Source: Sulfurimicrobium lacus (GTDB lineage Bacteria > Pseudomonadota > Gammaproteobacteria > Burkholderiales > Sulfuricellaceae). From it: 64,000 nt of DNA. Below are positions 62,403 to 64,000 of the stretch, in pieces. The position numbers and the translations under genes are program-made. The first letter of the stretch is position 1; each line of letters opens with the position of its first letter. The stretch is taken from assembly GCF_011764585.1 (NCBI RefSeq), contig NZ_AP022853.1:1657501-1721500 (forward strand), given 5' to 3'. A model generated the notes under the pieces. That model made no database searches and was not told the DNA's origin. It worked only from the letters and a program-made list of their open reading frames with translations.

Positions 62403-62776
62403 CCAAAGACCGCTCTGTCTACTTACGCCATATTTACGACTGCATCGGCTGGATCAATGAATATGTGCAAGCAGGCAAGGAAGACTTCTTCCAAGACCGC
62501 AAAACCCAAGACGCTGTTGTCCGAAACCTCGAAGTAATCGGGCAAGCCGTCAAGGACTTGGGAACCGACAGCCTGACAGCCGCCCACCCCGAAACACCCT
62601 GGCCGCAAATCGCCGCCACCCGAAATTTTTTGGCGCACCAATATCTAGGTGTGGATTTGAACCTGATCTGGAATATCGTCGAACAGCACTTGCCTCAAAT
62701 GGAACAGCAGATCATCACGATTGCACACGATGAAGGCATCGACCTCCATGCACCAGACACTCCAAAATCTCTGTGA
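62399..62776 (+). CDS. hepT: HepT-type HEPN toxin
   Basis: A 125-aa DUF86/HEPN ribonuclease toxin. The RNase motif R-x4-H-x-Y reads RNFLAHQY in AATRNFLAHQYLGVD; the Tyr is the AMPylation target. Additional family pieces are FFQDRKTQDAVVRNLEVIGQ and IWNIVEQHLPQME. The start is GTG 62399, inside the mntA stop. Confidence 0.93.
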   Translation: MTKDRSVYLRHIYDCIGWINEYVQAGKEDFFQDRKTQDAVVRNLEVIGQAVKDLGTDSLTAAHPETPWPQIAATRNFLAHQYLGVDLNLIWNIVEQHLPQMEQQIITIAHDEGIDLHAPDTPKSL

Positions 62777-62914
62777 TTTTCGGCGGGGCTAGAACCTGGC
62801 TGCCAATGTTCAAGCATCCCTTAGGCTGTTGGCTGTCATGCCTCATCGGCAATAGCGGATAGCCAGATATTGCCTGATATAGTCAGCCTACTTTAGGCCT
62901 ACTAGCACTAGAAA

Positions 62915-62944
62915 TAAAAAAGCCCCGCATCGCTGCGAGGCTTT
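62915..62944 (-). terminator. Rho-independent terminator of tRNA-Asn
   Basis: On the minus strand AAGCCTCGCA, loop GCGA, TGCGGGGCTT (62944-62921; one G-U pair), followed by TTTTTATTT. It begins 8 nt after the tRNA 3' end. Confidence 0.88.
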
Positions 62945-62951
62945 ATTTATC

Positions 62952-63027
62952 TGGCTCCCCGACCTGGACTCGAACCAGGGACCTGCGGATTAACAGTCCG
63001 TCGCTCTACCGACTGAGCTATCAGGGA
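62952..63027 (-). tRNA. tRNA-Asn (anticodon GTT)
   Basis: A 76-nt cloverleaf with encoded CCA. Acceptor TCCCTGA pairs with TCGGGGA (one T-G pair), discriminator G. The D-arm is GCTCAGTCGGTAGAGC, the anticodon loop ACTGTTAATC gives GTT, and the T-arm carries GGTTCGAGTCC. It is followed on the minus strand by a T-rich terminator. tRNA 3' ends are common integration sites, but nothing mobile is seen next to it. Confidence 0.97.
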
Positions 63028-63224
63028 ATGAAGAAGGCGCTATGATAATTATTTGATGCTCGTTGGTCAACTGTTATGTGCCGAACTGGGGTGCGTAACA
63101 GCCCGGTCCGGGGCGCCTGCAAAGGGTTTGCGCGGGATGGCGCGGTCTGCGGCGCGGCCAGATGGATCGGATTTTTTTCGCTACTCGTGGGAAAATAACG
63201 CCTATCCATTCCCATGAGCTTTCC

Positions 63225-64000
63225 ATGCCGCTTGCCAAACTGCTTCCGCAACAGCTGCGCCTGACCCTTGATCCGGCGCAGCTGGGCTTTTCCGACACTT
63301 CCGAACTGGCTGCAGAGCCCTTGCCGTGGATCGGCCAGGAGCGCGCCGAGAGGGCGGCGCGTTTCGGTTTGTCGCTGGATCAGCCGGGTTATAACCTGTT
63401 CGTGCTGGGCGACGTGGGGAGCGGGCGCTCTTCCTTGCTGGAAGTGGCGATGCGCGAAGAGGCGGCGAAGCGGCCGGTGCCGCCCGATCTGTGTTATCTG
63501 CATAATTTCGACGTGCCCGAGCGGCCGATCGCCTTGCGCTTGCCGGCGGGGCAGGGGCGGGTGCTGCGCGACATGATGGCGGAACTGGCGAAGACCTTGC
63601 GGACGGAGATTCCGCGGCGCCTGTCCGGGCCGGAATTCAAGGCGGAGAGCGAGCGCATCCAGAAGGCGTTCAAGGATGAAGAGGCTGCCGTCTATGCGGA
63701 GCTGACCGCCTTTGCCGCGGAGCGCCACTTTACGCTGCACCGCGAGGACGAGCGCATGATTTTCACCCTGCTCGGCAATGGGCATGCGGTGACCGAGGAT
63801 GAGATGCTGGCGCTGCCTGCGGAACGCAAGGCCGAAATCGACCGCGCCGAGCAGGAGTTGCGCGTTGAGATCACGCGCTTCGTAGAGCGCATGCGGCCCA
63901 AGGAGCGGGCGGCTAACGAGGCGCTGACCCAGCTCAAGCACCGCACGGTCAAGCCGCTGGTCGAACACGAGGTCGGCAATATCCGTGCTGCCATGAAGCA
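63225..64000 (+). CDS. LonB/YcbZ-type AAA protease, N-terminal part (runs off window)
   Basis: An open frame from ATG 63225 to the window end, 258 codons without a stop. The product begins MPLAKLLPQQLRLTLDPAQL and has LPWIGQERAERAARFGLSLD and the P-loop VLGDVGSGRSSLL, where Arg takes the place of the Walker Lys. LCYLHNFDVPERPIALRLPA and a long coiled coil follow (FKAESERIQKAFKDEEAAVY). This is the start of the AAA-type Lon-like proteases (LonB/YcbZ group). The protease domain should lie beyond the window. The opposite frame (63021-63968) is a shadow. Confidence 0.85.
   Translation, partial: MPLAKLLPQQLRLTLDPAQLGFSDTSELAAEPLPWIGQERAERAARFGLSLDQPGYNLFVLGDVGSGRSSLLEVAMREEAAKRPVPPDLCYLHNFDVPERPIALRLPAGQGRVLRDMMAELAKTLRTEIPRRLSGPEFKAESERIQKAFKDEEAAVYAELTAFAAERHFTLHREDERMIFTLLGNGHAVTEDEMLALPAERKAEIDRAEQELRVEITRFVERMRPKERAANEALTQLKHRTVKPLVEHEVGNIRAAMK

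Noticed and set aside
63021-63968. 315-codon minus frame at the right edge
   Set aside because: Overlaps tRNA-Asn and is antisense to the LonB-type gene, which has the P-loop and stays open to the window end.

Overview
This window looks like a chromosomal segment of a GC-rich betaproteobacterium. It has a PEP-CTERM surface protein, a two-gene ExeA/ExeB (GspA/GspB) cassette, several HD-GYP and GGDEF/EAL proteins, a YbhGFSR-type ABC exporter and a fused transaldolase-transketolase. A Nitrosomonadales-type lineage (Gallionellaceae/Sulfuricellaceae) would fit, but that is inference from gene content, not a database match. Most of the DNA is ordinary, densely packed, high-GC core genome. Three stretches look accessory: about 38.7-41.4 kb, the vapBC locus near 48 kb, and about 52.8-56.1 kb.

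Layout. 0-9 kb: a small membrane ORF, the fused transaldolase/transketolase, a Cache-PAS-GGDEF-EAL protein followed by an HDOD protein, and an ADP-ribosylglycohydrolase-like protein that lacks the usual metal-binding aspartates. 9-14 kb: a minus-strand molybdenum hydroxylase operon (2Fe-2S subunit, Tat-exported molybdopterin subunit, XdhC, MocA-like cytidylyltransferase) and a separate periplasmic OB-fold protein. 14-20 kb: a degenerate HD-GYP protein, a methyltransferase, a PEP-CTERM protein behind a sigma-54-like promoter, a periplasmic coiled-coil protein, an intact HD-GYP protein and an Arg/Asp-rich exported protein. 20-28 kb: a small ORF, gspA, gspB, yjdM, a hybrid histidine kinase, a 277-bp nested palindromic element and a TonB receptor with a Fur-box-like site. 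28-33 kb: the ybhGFSR-like operon. 33-38.7 kb: MYG1, a pseudouridine-synthase homologue without its catalytic Asp, a VF530 protein, an F5/8C-like protein, a ferredoxin-NADP reductase and a YgjP-like metallopeptidase.

38.66-41.41 kb is an island between a diverged copy of the 3' end of dbpA and dbpA itself. It holds a three-helix membrane protein, a REP-like palindromic repeat, the 3' remnant of a REP-associated (Y1) transposase and a possible PD-(D/E)XK-like protein. Next come an SGNH hydrolase plus giant membrane patatin pair, FKBP, vapBC, a dienelactone hydrolase, pepN and a DUF2721 protein.

52.8-56.06 kb is the strongest candidate for an undescribed system. It is a tightly coupled, AT-richer three-gene cassette: a DUF262 protein, an OLD/RecF-like AAA ATPase of DUF3696 type, and an unrecognised 300-aa protein. 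The third gene carries an apparent premature TGA; translation beyond it gives a coherent 13-residue C-terminal extension. A phage-defence role is inferred from the families and the setting. The window ends with hrpB, an HD-GYP/histidine-kinase pair coupled by an ATGA overlap, an MntA/HepT toxin-antitoxin pair, tRNA-Asn and the start of a LonB-type AAA protease. No rRNA, CRISPR array, intact insertion sequence or integrase was seen.
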